Source: Allacma fusca (Eukaryota; Arthropoda; Collembola; Symphypleona; Sminthuridae). From it: a stretch of DNA of 64,000 nucleotides. Below the pieces are notes generated by a model that did not search any database, was not told the DNA's origin, and saw only the letters and a program-made list of their open reading frames with translations. This document shows positions 19,092-30,210 of this stretch, in pieces (the first letter of the stretch is position 1; every line of letters begins with the position of its first letter). Position numbers and translations under genes: made by a program. Location: contig OX359250.1 in the NCBI GenBank assembly GCA_947179485.1, positions 42,974,600 through 43,038,599 on the forward strand, given 5' to 3'.

Positions 19092-20915
19092 CAGGGATGT
19101 CAACGATTAATAATCACGATTAATGATTAACGATTAATGATTACTAATTATTAATCATCAATCGTTAATTTAGTAAGCTTGGATTTTTTGAAATAATCAT
19201 TAATTGTAATCGTCAATTAACCGTTTTCAAAAATCAATCATCAATTGTAATCATCAATTAACCGTTTTCAAAAATCAATTATCAATTGTAATCATCAATT
19301 AACCGTTTTCAAAAATCAATCATCAATTTTAATCATCAATTAACCGTTTTCAAGAATCAATTATCAATTGTAATTATCAATTAACCGGTTTCAAAAATCA
19401 ATCATCAATTGTAATCATCAATTTACCGTTTTCAATAATCAATCATCAATTGTAATCATTAATTTACCGTTTTCAAAAATCAGTCATCAATTTTAATCAT
19501 CAATTATTAAATTATAAATGATTAATCGTTAATTGTAAATGAAATTCAAAATTTAGCAAGAAGTAATTTGTAATCGGAAGTGTAGATTTAAGAAGAAGTA
19601 ATGTGTAATAATTGTATTCGTAACTGAAACTTTAGTAAAAACTATTTCGTAATTGTAACCTAACCTAACTTCAGTAAAAATTAATTTGTAATTGTAATCG
19701 TAACTGATATTTTAGCAGCAAGTATTTTCAATTGCAATCATCAATCACTTTTTTCAGTAGTCATTAATCTTAATATATAATACGGAATTCGAAATGGGAC
19801 AGTTTTTCAATAATTTGTCTCGCCTGATGATGTTAGACACGTCAAGCCCAAAAACTTGCGCATTATAAACTTTTAAAAAAATAATTTACTTTAAAAAGAC
19901 ACTGGTAACCATATAAAATAATTATTTTTGTTGCTGTATCATATGCAGTTACTACTTACTACAAGTTCGCAATGATCTGATATTTCTTATTTTGTTTAAT
20001 CAAACTAAGTCTAAAAAATTGAAGCTAAGATTTATTTTAAGACTACCAAAATGTAATCTATATCATATGTAAAACGCAGGTGGCGTCTGTCCGTTCTGAA
20101 CGATCATTTTCCTTATCATTAATTATAATAAATAATGTAATCGGCAATTAAATGTTTAAAAAAATAAACAATAATTGTAATCGACAATTAAATGTTAAAA
20201 AAATAAACAATAATTGTAATCGACAATTAAATGTTAAAAAAATAAACAATAATTGTAATCGACAATTAAATGTTAAAAAAATAAACAATAATTGTAATCG
20301 ACAATTAAATGTTAAAAAAATAAACATTAATAATTGTAATCGACAATTAAATGTTAAAAAAATAAACATTAATAATTGTAATCGACAATTAAATATTTTG
20401 TTAAAAGATAATCGTTAATTGCAATCCTCAATTAATTAATTTTCAAAATAACCGTTAATTGTTAATTGCAATCCTCAATTAATTTATTTTCAAAAGTAAT
20501 CGTTAATTGTAATCATCGATTAAAATTAGTTTTAAAGTAATCGTTTGTTGTAATCATCAATGAAAATTATTTTTAAAGTAATCGTTAGTTGTAATCATCA
20601 ATGAAAATTATTTTTAAAGTAATCGTTAATTATAATCATCAATGAAAATTATTTTTAAAGTAATCGTTAATTGTAATCATCAGTGAATAATATTTTTAAA
20701 GTAATCGTTAGTCGTAATCATCAGTGAATAATATTTTTAAAGTAATCGTTAGTTGTAATCATCAGTGAATAATATTTTTAAAGTAATCGTTAGTTGTAAT
20801 CATCAATGAATAATATTTTTAAAGTAATCTCTAGTTTTAATCATCAGTGAATAATATTTTTAAAGTAATCGTTAATCGTAATTGTTATTTAGTAGTTATA
20901 AGCCCATTAATCATT
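19092..20915 (-). mobile_element. Truncated hAT-like element, 'ATTAACGATTA' type, left copy
   Basis: Starts with CAGGGATGTCAACG and matches the reverse complement of the element at 25771-28303 almost base for base through the unique core (about 19780-20140, near 99% by eye). The match stops at about 20915, where unrelated DNA begins, so the far end is missing and no 8-bp duplication is found. It carries three tandem arrays: 41-bp units (19190-19510), 39/42-bp units (20150-20395) and 41-bp units (20520-20880). Non-coding. Confidence 0.85.
20150..20400. repeat. 39/42-bp tandem array in left copy
   Basis: About six units of a 39-42-bp repeat containing AATGTTAAAAAAATAAACAA and TAATTGTAATCGACAATTA. 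Because 39 and 42 are multiples of three, the array yields repetitive ORFs on both strands (13-14-residue units); these are artefacts. The same array with more units occurs inverted at 26940-27330. Confidence 0.9.
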
Positions 20916-21340
20916 CCATGGAATAACATCTCCCAGGATTGGAACCCAGGAATTGCACGGGGTCCATTCCGTCCGGAATGGAACCCGCAAGGACATCAGC
21001 AACCCCACGTAGTGGATTCATTAAGGAAGACAACATCCAGAAATGGAAGGAATCCATTACCCAAATTTAGTGTTAAATGTTAAGTGTTAATTGTACATTA
21101 TCTCAGTGTTAAGGAACATTAATTGGCCGAATAAAGTGAACTACACAGAAATCAAAGCAAAGCAACCCAAAGCCTTATCAGTGATTAGCGGCATACAACC
21201 ATCATGCACATCACGATCAGGGGATAAGGCGCCCGAACCGGGATACATCAAGTCCCTCTCGTTCTCAACCGAGGATGGGAGGGCAGATGTAACAATATGC
21301 ACTTACCCCCCCCTTGAAAAAAAAAAGATTTAAGAATAAC
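20916..21340 (+). other. Unclassified fragment, possibly LTR-retroelement tail
   Basis: A short frame (about 20925-21083) ends FRPEWNPQGHQQPHVVDSL..., followed by a non-coding stretch with GGCGCCCGAACCGGGAT near 21218-21240. That word resembles a tRNA primer-binding site (compare TGGCGCCCGAACAGGGA of Lys-tRNA-primed elements), but the order of parts does not fit a simple element. It ends in C8 and A10 runs near 21306-21328. Weak evidence. Confidence 0.2.
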
Positions 21341-21430
21341 TTCTACACCCTTTGACCAAATCCGAATAATAAAAGCTTGAAGTCAATGACAGAATTTGAA
21401 CAACCTCCAATGTTTAACTCACCTCTTTAG

Positions 21431-22416
21431 TAGGGCTCCTCACAACTCAAGTTATCACGTTATTTGAACTTGAAGTTGTACTTGAAATTGAATTTTCAAT
21501 TCAATTTTGGCCTCATAGTTGTATTTGACCAATTGCAAATCAATTTTTTAATTGAAAGTCAATTACCGGAAACCAACTCATAGCTTCATTATTTGAAGTT
21601 GTCAATTTCAAGTTGTAATATTTGTACAAATTGAAGTTGAATTGAAATTGACTTGAAGTTGATTCAAATTGAGTTGAACAATTTAACGTGTTATTAAATA
21701 ATACTACCTAATAGTATCAAAATAAAAAAGTATAATGGGTAAAACTAAGTTTCCCCGAGAAGCGTTTTAGACATCTCAAATGATTTTTGCTTCAAAAACT
21801 CAAAAAAATTGTTTTCAAATTTCAGCTGACATTAAATACCGTAAATAACAAATAGACTCAGTCGCTGAATACATGCTTACATATTTGTCAAAGGATTTTG
21901 TTTGTTTTTAGGTGAATGCTTGAACCATCAACTGAATATCAACTAACTATTAAATCAACTATTTTCCCTTTCCGCACTCATAACGACTATCGTTGATTAA
22001 ACTTAAGAATAATTTTAACGCATTTTTCAATTTTAATAATTTTAGATTGTGTATGAACTAGATTTCAGGTTGCCAGCAGCGTGACCCAGTATCTTTTGTT
22101 CATTAAGACAACCAGTGGATTCCCTGAATTTACTGCAAAGCTTTTCCCAACGCGCATGTTTAATTCGTTCAGAAATTGTCAATCTGTCAACTATTTGTAC
22201 TTCAGCAACTTGAAGTTGAATTGACTATGCTTCTCAAATGAAGAGCTTTATTTGTAAGTTGAATTGAAGTTGAACTTGAATGTTCAACTAATATTTTGTT
22301 TCAAATTGAAGTTGACTTCAATTTACAATTTAATTTTTTTAATAAATTGAAGTTGACTTGAAGTTGTAATTGAAATTGTAAGTTGCAACTACTACTTGAA
22401 GTTGTGAGGAGCCCTA
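21431..22416. mobile_element. hAT-like non-autonomous element, 'TTGAAGTTGA' type (986 bp)
   Basis: Perfect 8-bp duplication CTCTTTAG (21423-21430 and 22417-22424). The terminal inverted repeats TAGGGCTCCTCACAACT are identical over 17 bp. Both arms (about 21450-21680 and 22195-22400) are built of degenerate TTGAAGTTGAATTGAA words; the centre is unique and non-coding. TAG start and 8-bp duplication fit hAT. Confidence 0.92.
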
Positions 22417-22424
22417 CTCTTTAG

Positions 22425-22815
22425 CATGTATAGTTTACAAGATCTGAAGCTTTTTATACCCAAGTTTTCCCGTGAGTCTACGGAATTGCCTATCCTAATA
22501 CATTGCAGTTTTTTTAAAGGTCTTCCCCCACAAAAACTTTGATAAAAACTTGCACACATGACTGTCTAATTATTGCAAGCTAGTGTGCAAAATCGTATGA
22601 TGTGCGACCAATGGCTTGGACCCTTAAAAATTAATTACTTAAAAATGCGAGTTGTGGTTGTCATAATCATAATGTTTAATATTCGAGCGGTAACTTGAAG
22701 TCTTTCCAATATTAACAACTAATTTCATTATTTGAGCTTCATGAAAATTTTAGTAGTAAATTACTATTATATGGACTCATTAAGTCAAGAAAATTTTGCA
22801 AACAATTGAATAAAA
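22425..22815. other. Intergenic DNA, nothing recognised
   Basis: AT-rich, no frame or repeat structure of note between the hAT-like element and the fold-back element. Confidence 0.4.
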
Positions 22816-22817
22816 AA

Positions 22818-23552
22818 TGAGGTTTTAAAAAAACCAAAACGAAGATGCTTTTACGACTCTAAAAAGTGAAAAACTAGCATTATTTGGTATGGGAGGAATT
22901 AGAGCAATAATGAACGAAACAAAACATCTCGTGTGCAAACACACACCTATACATTATATATTATTCGGTAGCACCCGCGATGCTTTGTTTCGTTCATTAT
23001 TGCTCTAAATCCTCCTGTTAGGCCTCGATTAGCTCCTTTAATGTTCACTTTAATATGAAGGACCAGCTGAATTAATATTCAGCAACAATTATACAAAATA
23101 ATGCAAGAAGTAATTCAGCATGTATACAAACAATTATTTACTTCTTTAATCAGCAATTATCACTTGTTTCTCAATAGATACAAGAGCACGGCGAAAAGAC
23201 TTATCAGCATCGAATATGTGTAATCGATCATAGCTTGTCTCGCACTGCTACTTATACAGTTGTTACATGTACACACTGTTTTTCATTCCAAAATCATAAT
23301 CATTACTTACATTATATAGCATTGATAGTAATAATCATATGGCTTGACGTAACATAATTTCAACTTTTTAAATAAAAGTTAATAAGTTTTTCATTTAAAA
23401 TTAAACAATATTAAATTTTAAAATATTTACAATAATTTAACTCAGCTTGTAAAATCATTCAATCTACTCGACAACACCTCCCATACCAAATAATAATAGT
23501 TTTTCACTTTAAACATTTTCGTTTTGGTTTTTTGAAAACCTTATTTTTTTTT
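22818..23552. mobile_element. Fold-back MITE hosting a solo LTR
   Basis: The left arm (about 22820-22930, with AAACCAAAACGAAGATG and TGGTATGGGAGGAATTAGAG) recurs inverted as 22990-23015 plus 23477-23552. Removing the LTR (23016-23476) and one 5-bp duplication restores continuous pairing of the arms, leaving about 270 bp with a small central loop. Its own target duplication is unclear because the ends are AT-rich. Confidence 0.75.
23016..23476 (+). mobile_element. Solo LTR (copy 2), 461 bp
   Basis: TGTTAGGCCTCG...CTCGACAACA, i.e. TG...CA ends, flanked by 5-bp duplication CCTCC (23011-23015 and 23477-23481). It is the inverted counterpart of the LTR split at 10916-16707, agreeing over almost its whole length. 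It contains AATAAA in this orientation. It is a fossil left by LTR-LTR recombination; no internal coding region. Confidence 0.9.
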
Positions 23553-23639
23553 AGATCTTCACTCTCTCCTAAATGCGCCTTTCTAGATTCGAGAGTACAA
23601 TAGCCAATTTACATTTAAAGAAGTTCTGTAATGTTAGAT

Positions 23640-24100
23640 TATAATCACACCAATTTTAATGACTGAAATTTGTACACATAAGTGTGGGATTCTTATTAGG
23701 AAAAGCAAATGGAATTGAAAGTACTTTTTAAGTTTTTATAAATAACGTCAGATAAATTCTCAGAATTCGCATTGCTGAAGTTATTTGCTCACTATTTTTT
23801 AATTATTACAAGTCTTTACATCTATAAATTTGATCTTTGTATCCCCTAAAAATATCAACAGGAATTAAGGACTGATTTGTAGGGACCATGGACCATACAG
23901 TAATGTAAAAGCAAGATTAATAATAATGTTGGTATTAAATTAGTATTAGCCAAATATTGAGTTTGAGAGAGAACGTTAGTAGGTCTGAGCGTTGTTCCAC
24001 AATTTTTTGATGATGAATTGCCAACTAGCTATATGAAACGAATTGATAGTCTTGGAATTAATAGTTCACATATCTTATATGAGATTACTTTGCTCGGCAA
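23640..24100 (+). repeat. Duplicated segment, copy 1 (empty-site version)
   Basis: This stretch (from about TGTGGGATTCTTATTAGG to TTCACATATCTTATATGAG) is repeated at 24640-25051 plus 28450-28678. Copy 1 lacks the hAT-like insertion at 25052-28449 and the element start at 28679, so it shows the uninterrupted sequence. No frame is open across it. Confidence 0.75.
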
Positions 24101-24364
24101 AGCTTACTGTTGATATTAAGCCTTCACGACAGGCCTTGATATTGATACGGGATCTATAGCCATTTACTGTTTTGTTTACTATCACAATTCTCAAGTAATT
24201 GCCTCTGTGAAGCACAGGGCTTTTACTAGTTATTATTGGTCTCGACCCGTCCGTTGATTTAAACTTTCGCGGCTTTGGCTTAACAATTCAAACCTTCGCG
24301 GCTCATTTCACTATATATGTATGTATATGTATGCTATGTACTATGTTATTTCACTATATAGCCA

Positions 24365-24475
24365 AGCATGTCGGTGGTATATAGCAAGTCGAGAAGCACA
24401 GCGGGCTGAAACGTTGTCGCAGAGGAGAGCTTTTTCAGCTCGCTGTGCTTCTCGGCATATACCAACTGCTTGCAG
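24365..24475. repeat. Hairpin (inverted repeat)
   Basis: CGAGAAGCACAGCGGGCTGAAA at 24390 pairs with TTTCAGCTCGCTGTGCTTCTCG at 24436, with flanking GGTATATAG/CATATACC also pairing. The stem is about 45 bp with a 15-20-base loop. A 62-codon ORF over it is an artefact. It may be a small palindromic MITE; no duplication identified. Confidence 0.7.
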
Positions 24476-24639
24476 CATACTGGAAGCTCGCAATATTACA
24501 CAATTTTAGATCATCACTTAAAAGCGCTAATCATAATTATTACAAACATTAGACATAAATCATCAAATTTGGATTAAATTAAGTCTGGTAGTGAGAAAAA
24601 CTACGTTCGGTTACAGTTCTGACGAATTTAAGAAGATAA

Positions 24640-25051
24640 TTTTAATGACTGAACTTTGTTCACATAAGTGTGGGATTCTTATTAGGAAAAAGCAAATGGA
24701 ATTGAAAGTACTTATTGCAACAGTTTTTATATATAACGCTAGATAAATTCTCGGAATTTGTATTGCTGAAGTTATTTGCTCACTATTTTTTAATTACAAG
24801 TCTTTACATCCATACATTTGATCTTTATATCCCCTAAAAATATTAGGAATTAAATGTGTAGGAACCATGGACTTTAGTAACAATAGCCATTGAAAAATGT
24901 TGCACTAATATAAATTCCTTTCAGTTTTCCAATTTTAAATTATCAGTGCGTCCAGTGTCTGAGGTTTCAGTTATTACGGTACAACTGAGAAATGTACAAA
25001 TTATAAGAACATAAAAAGTCATATTTGATCCACTAAGGGGTGAAGCACCAT
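24640..25051 (+). repeat. Duplicated segment, copy 2 (left part)
   Basis: Similar to 23655-23900 of copy 1 (shared words TGTGGGATTCTTATTAGG, ATTTGATCTTTATATCCCC). The copy resumes at 28450 after the nested insertion 25052-28449. Confidence 0.7.
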
Positions 25052-25889
25052 CAGGAATGAAATATCGGAAAAATAAAAATTCCGATTCCAATAACAATAT
25101 ATGTTTAAATTTAATTTCGATTTAAATTCCGATTCCGATGTATCCAAATAATTAATTTGGAATTCCGATACCAATTAATTCAAATACTTATAAATAATTC
25201 CGATTTCAGTTCCGATTCTATGCACGTAAGCTATAAATTGTTGTTATTTTTGGCATTTTTAATTCATTCGACCACGTCATTTAAACTGTTTACTCGAACA
25301 AACGACATGTTTTGCAACCTCCAGTAGTCGACCTAGGTTATATTTTTAACTTAATCGTAATGTAGAGAAAAGTCTTCCCACGGTAACCTAAGTTACTCGA
25401 ATACTCAAGATTACAAATGTTACTCGCTAGAGAATTTCTGAAAATTGTGAATCATTTTACCACTTGAACAAATTATTTCAATTTTCCCTTTGCGGGCTAT
25501 AGCTGTTCCACAGAATACATTGGAACATGCCTTTCATTTTTTTTCCAAATTTCTATTGTAGTCGTAGTAAACACGAATAAATGATTCTGCCTTTCTTTTC
25601 ATTTTTATTACTACGATAAAGAACTATTTGCGCAACAATCCATGTACAAGTGTAAAGGGTAGTAAAGGTTCTATGTGAAAGATCGTAAAGGGCTCTTTAT
25701 GGCTGTATAATGCAGTGTTAGAAACGGAATCGGAATTCATCGGAATATTATTAAATTCTAATACCAATACCAGGGATGTTAATTTCCAATTTTGTGATTA
25801 CAATTAACGATTAACGATTACTTCGAAAACAAAATGAATTTATAATTACAATTAATGATTAATGGGCTTATAACTACTAAATAACAATT

Positions 25890-26930
25890 ACGATTAACGA
25901 TTACTTTAAAAATATTATTCACTGATGATTAAAACTAGAGATTACTTTAAAAATATTATTCACTGATGATTAAAACTAGAGATTACTTTAAAAATATTAT
26001 TCACTGATGATTACAACTAACGATTACTTTAAAAATATTATTCACTGATGATTACAACTAACGATTACTTTAAAAATATTATTCACTGATGATTACAACT
26101 AACGATTACTTTAAAAATATTATTCACTGATGATTACAATTAACGATTACTTTAAAAATAATTTTCATTGATGATTACAATTAACGATTACTTTAAAAAT
26201 AATTTTCATTGATGATTACAATTAACGATTACTTTAAAAATAATTTTCATTGATGATTACAACTAACGATTACTTTAAAAATATTATTCACTGATGATTA
26301 CAATTAACGATTACTTTAAAAATAATTTTCATTGATGATTACAATTAACGATTACTTTAAAAATAATTTTTATTGATGATTACAACTAACGATTACTTTA
26401 AAAATAATTTTCATTGATGATTACAACTAACGATTACTTTAAAACTAATTTTAATCGATGATTACAATTAACGATTACTTTTGAAAATAAATTAATTGAG
26501 GATTGCAATTAACAATTAACGGTTATTTTGAAAATTAATTAATTGAGGATTGCAATTAACGATTACTTTAAAAATAATTTTCATTGATGATTACAATTAA
26601 CGATTACTTTAAAAATAATTTTCATTGATGATTACAACTAACGATTACTTTAAAAATAATTTTTATTGATGATTACAACTAACGATTACTTTAAAAATAA
26701 TTTTCATTGATGATTACAATTAACGATTACTTTAAAAATAATTTTTATTGATGATTACAACTAACGATTACTTTAAAAATAATTTTCATTGATGATTACA
26801 ACAAACGATTACTTTAAAACTAATTTTAATCGATGATTACAATTAACGATTACTTTTGAAAATAAATTAATTGAGGATTGCAATTAACAATTAACGGTTA
26901 TTTTGAAAATTAATTAATTGAGGATTGCAA
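25890..26930. repeat. 41-bp tandem array (about 25 units)
   Basis: The unit contains GATGATTACAACTAACGATT followed by ACTTTAAAAATAATTTTCATT, with a few higher-order variants (AATTAATTGAGGATTGCAATT). The left copy at 20400-20880 holds only about half as many units. Confidence 0.9.
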
Positions 26931-26939
26931 TTAACGATT

Positions 26940-27330
26940 ATCTTTTAACAAAATATTTAATTGTCGATTACAATTATTAATGTTTATTTTTTTAACATTT
27001 AATTGTCGATTACAATTATTAATGTTTATTTTTTTAACATTTAATTGTCGATTACAATTATTAATGTTTATTTTTTTAACATTTAATTGTCGATTACAAT
27101 TATTAATGTTTATTTTTTTAACATTTAATTGTCGATTACAATTATTAATGTTTATTTTTTTAACATTTAATTGTCGATTACAATTATTAATGTTTATTTT
27201 TTTAACATTTAATTGTCGATTACAATTATTGTTTATTTTTTAACATTTAATTGTCGATTACAATTATTGTTTATTTTTTTAACATTTAATTGTCGATTAC
27301 AATTATTGTTTATTTTTTTAAAGATTTAAT
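26940..27330. repeat. 39/42-bp tandem array (about 9 units)
   Basis: Inverted equivalent of 20150-20400. The unit is TTTAATTGTCGATTACAATT plus ATTAATGTTTATTTTTTTAA. It generates an 87-codon repeated ORF (27-nt and 39/42-nt periodic), which is an artefact. Confidence 0.9.
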
Positions 27331-28678
27331 TGCCGATTACATTATTTATTATAATTAATGATAAGGAAAATGATCGTTCAGAACGGACAGACGTCACCTG
27401 CGTTTTACATATGATATAGATTACATTTTGGTAGTCTTAAAATAAATCTTAGCTTCAATTTTTTAGACTTAGTTTGATTAAACAAAATAAGAAATATCAG
27501 ATCATTGCGAACTTGTAGTAAGTAGTAACTGCATATGATACAGCAACAAAAATAATTATTTTATATGGTTACCAGTGTCTTTTTAAAGTAAATTATTTTT
27601 TTAAAAGTTTATAATGCGCAAGTTTTTGGGCTTGACGTGTCTAACATCATCAGGCGAGACAAATTATTGAAAAACTGTCCCATTTCGAATTCCGTATTAT
27701 ATATTAAGATTAATGACTACTGAAAAAAGTGATTGATGATTGCAATTGAAAATACTTGCTGCTAAAATATCAGTTACGATTACAATTACAAATTAATTTT
27801 TACTGAAGTTAGGTTAGGTTACAATTACGAAATAGTTTTTACTAAAGTTTCAGTTACGAATACAATTATTACACATTACTTCTTCTTAAATCTACACTTC
27901 CGATTACAAATTACTTCTTGCTAAATTTTGAATTTCATTTACAATTAACGATTAATCATTTATAATTTAATAATTGATGATTACAATTGATGATTGATTT
28001 TTGAAACCGGTTAATTGATAATTACAATTGATAATTGATTCTTGAAAACGGTTAATTGATGATTAAAATTGATAATTGATTTTTGAAAACGGTTAATTGA
28101 TGATTACAATTGATAATTGATTTTTGAAAACGGTTAATTGATGATTACAATTGATGATTGATTTTTGAAAACGGTTAATTGACGATTACAATTAATGATT
28201 ATTTCAAAAAATCCAAGCTTACTAAATTAACGATTGATGATTAATAATTAGTAATCATTAATCGTTAATCATTTATCGTGATTATTAATCGTTGACATCC
28301 CTTACCAATACCGCTTACTTTCCAATTCTGATTATAATTCCAATACCTAATTTTACATTATTTCTAATTCTGATTCCGAATTTATTACTTTAAATTTTCG
28401 GATTCTTTTTCGGTTCCGATTCCAATTCCGATTCCAATTTTCAACCCTGAGCACCATACAGTGTTTCAACAGGGACATTTAATAACAATGTTGGTTGGGT
28501 TTAAGTTGATCAAGCGATTAGTTAAATTCCCCGTGTATAGCCAAATATTGAGTTTGAGTTGAGCGAGAACTTTAGTGGGCTAGAGCGTTGTTCCAAAATT
28601 TTTTGATGATGAATTGCCAAACTATCTTTTTGAAACGAATTGTTAGTCTTACAATTAATAGTTCACATGTCTTATATG

Positions 28679-28771
28679 CAGGGTTGAAAATTGGAATCGG
28701 AATTAAAAATAATGTGAAATTAGGTATTGGAATTGTAATCATAATTGGAAAATAAGTATCGGTATTGGTAT
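28679..28771. mobile_element. Truncated 'CGGAAT'-type hAT-like fragment
   Basis: Begins CAGGGTTGAAAATTGGAATCGG, the same terminal repeat as the right end of the 25052-28449 element (inverted), and runs about 93 bp until another element start at 28772. The paralogous sequence near 24085 lacks it, so the left boundary is firm. Confidence 0.65.
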
Positions 28772-29026
28772 CAGGGTTGGTTTGGTTTAAACCACATGGT
28801 TTTTTAAAATAAAAACCAATGGTTTAAACCAAGGTACAAAACACCTGAAATTTTAACATTTTCAATCCAAAATGCTTATATTTCGTTGTGCACAAAACTT
28901 GCATTTCGAATTCCACCCATTTTAATAGGACTCACCTCCTTTATTACTTTGTTTTTATTTCATCTTTGCCGTGAACTTATTTACTTACAATCAGGGTTGG
29001 TTTGGTTTAAACCAAATGATTTAATC
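28772..29026. mobile_element. 'GGTTTAAACC'-type element fragments
   Basis: CAGGGTTGGTTTGGTTTAAA begins at 28772 and again, in the same orientation, at 28992. Palindromic GGTTTAAACC words follow each. No matching right ends or duplications found, so these are probably truncated or nested hAT-like pieces. Confidence 0.45.
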
Positions 29027-29814
29027 CATACTTGCAGTTTTGGTCCAAATTCAAATTCAGTTCCATTCACATCCCAAAATTTTTCGTGCCGTTCAGTTAA
29101 GTTCAATTCCCCTTTTTAAAATCCTGTCGTAGTTCAGTTCAATTCACTGCGTACTTTCCAGTCGTTACGTTCAGTTCAGTTCATCCTTACAGTATTTTTT
29201 CAAAGTTCAATTCAATTCATTGTATACTTTTCGGTCGTTCAGTTTAGTTCACTTTATTTGTCATTAGCGTGTCAATTACGATATATTTAATAGACATTTT
29301 GTTTTATTTGTATAACTTTGAACTTTGACAGGAGCCAGATTTTTCGCTAAATGGCTGATTAAATAACTGCTTTCAAAACTCCGGTGTTTTGAACGAATTA
29401 TGACTATGGGCTTTCTGATAAACAATCAGGGTAAAAAAACCAAGCGCTTCCAAATTAATAAATCATATAACTATGCTTACAATTATTGGGTTTTTAATTC
29501 ATGCAACTATGACCAAAATGTGCTGAATACTCGTTCTTGAATGTGAAAATCGTTTGCATGTAAGCAATTTGGTTGATTTGTAATTTAATATCATTGAAAT
29601 GGATAATCAAAAACCTGGGTGCAAGTTTCTAAGATTACAAAAATAAAATTTTTGATCATGCAATTAGATATATTTATAATATTCGTTTTGTGTTCATGAT
29701 TATATGAACTTATTTTCAAACCCTGACTCTTAAGTTCAATCATTCAAAAACAACAAGAATAATGGCTAGTTCAGTTCAGTTCACAACTTTATGAACTGAA
29801 CGGCTGCAAGTATG
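29027..29814. mobile_element. Inverted-repeat element, 'TTCAGTTCAG' type
   Basis: CATACTTGCAG at 29027 and CTGCAAGTATG at 29804-29814 form an 11-bp terminal inverted repeat. The arms near both ends contain degenerate GTTCAGTTCAATTC words. No 8-bp duplication seen, perhaps because it sits in the GGTTTAAACC fragment. Centre non-coding. Confidence 0.6.
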
Positions 29815-30210
29815 ACTAAATAATTATATTGTGTATATGTACATTCATTCCAACTAATGACTTCCCAATATTGATTCTTATCACTTGCATATGAAATTCA
29901 TCGATAGTACATAATATCATATAAAAATACTCTGGGTAAGATTCTTAGCATAATACGGAAGGATTAGGGGTAAGGTGGAGGAAAGGAAAAAAGCTTGGCT
30001 GGACCATTTTCTTCTTACAATCTCCTCCTTCCCTTTATCCAGCCAAGCTCCTGGACGGGGATTGCGATGCAACGCCGTCGCAGAAATGACTCGAATTGTT
30101 CTAACTTGATACTACAGTAGTTCAATAATAATTCCTTATTCAAATTATTTCTACAGTAAGCTGAACATAGTAAGGGAGCTAGAGGAAAAAAAAGACCGAT
30201 AATAGTAATC

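Larger units (their letters stand above)
25771..28303 (+). mobile_element. hAT-like element, 'ATTAACGATTA' type, right copy (2.5 kb)
   Basis: Perfect 8-bp duplication ACCAATAC (25763-25770 and 28304-28311). The ends are CAGGGATGTTAA and TTGACATCCCTT. It contains three tandem arrays (about 25890-26930, 26940-27330, 27970-28200) and a unique core (about 27340-27740) with no coding frame. It is the complete relative of the truncated inverted copy at 19092-20915, but with more units in the first two arrays. Confidence 0.92.
25052..28449. mobile_element. hAT-like element, 'CGGAAT' type, with another element inside
   Basis: Perfect 8-bp duplication AGCACCAT (25044-25051 and 28450-28457). The ends are CAGGAATGAAATATCGG and CCAATTTTCAACCCTG, a partly degenerate inverted repeat. 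The arms consist of degenerate CGGAAT/ATTCCG words. Without the inner element (25771-28303 plus duplication) it is about 857 bp and non-coding. It is absent from the paralogous segment at 23640-24100. Confidence 0.9.

Noticed and set aside
26980-27243. Repeated-peptide ORF (and its mirror at 20148-20418)
   Set aside because: The repeat unit length is a multiple of three in a tandem array with no stop in the unit, so open frames appear on both strands automatically. No gene signals.
25890-28200. Regular short repeats resembling a CRISPR array
   Set aside because: Units are contiguous and degenerate without unique spacers, and lie inside a transposon with target duplications in a eukaryotic genome.
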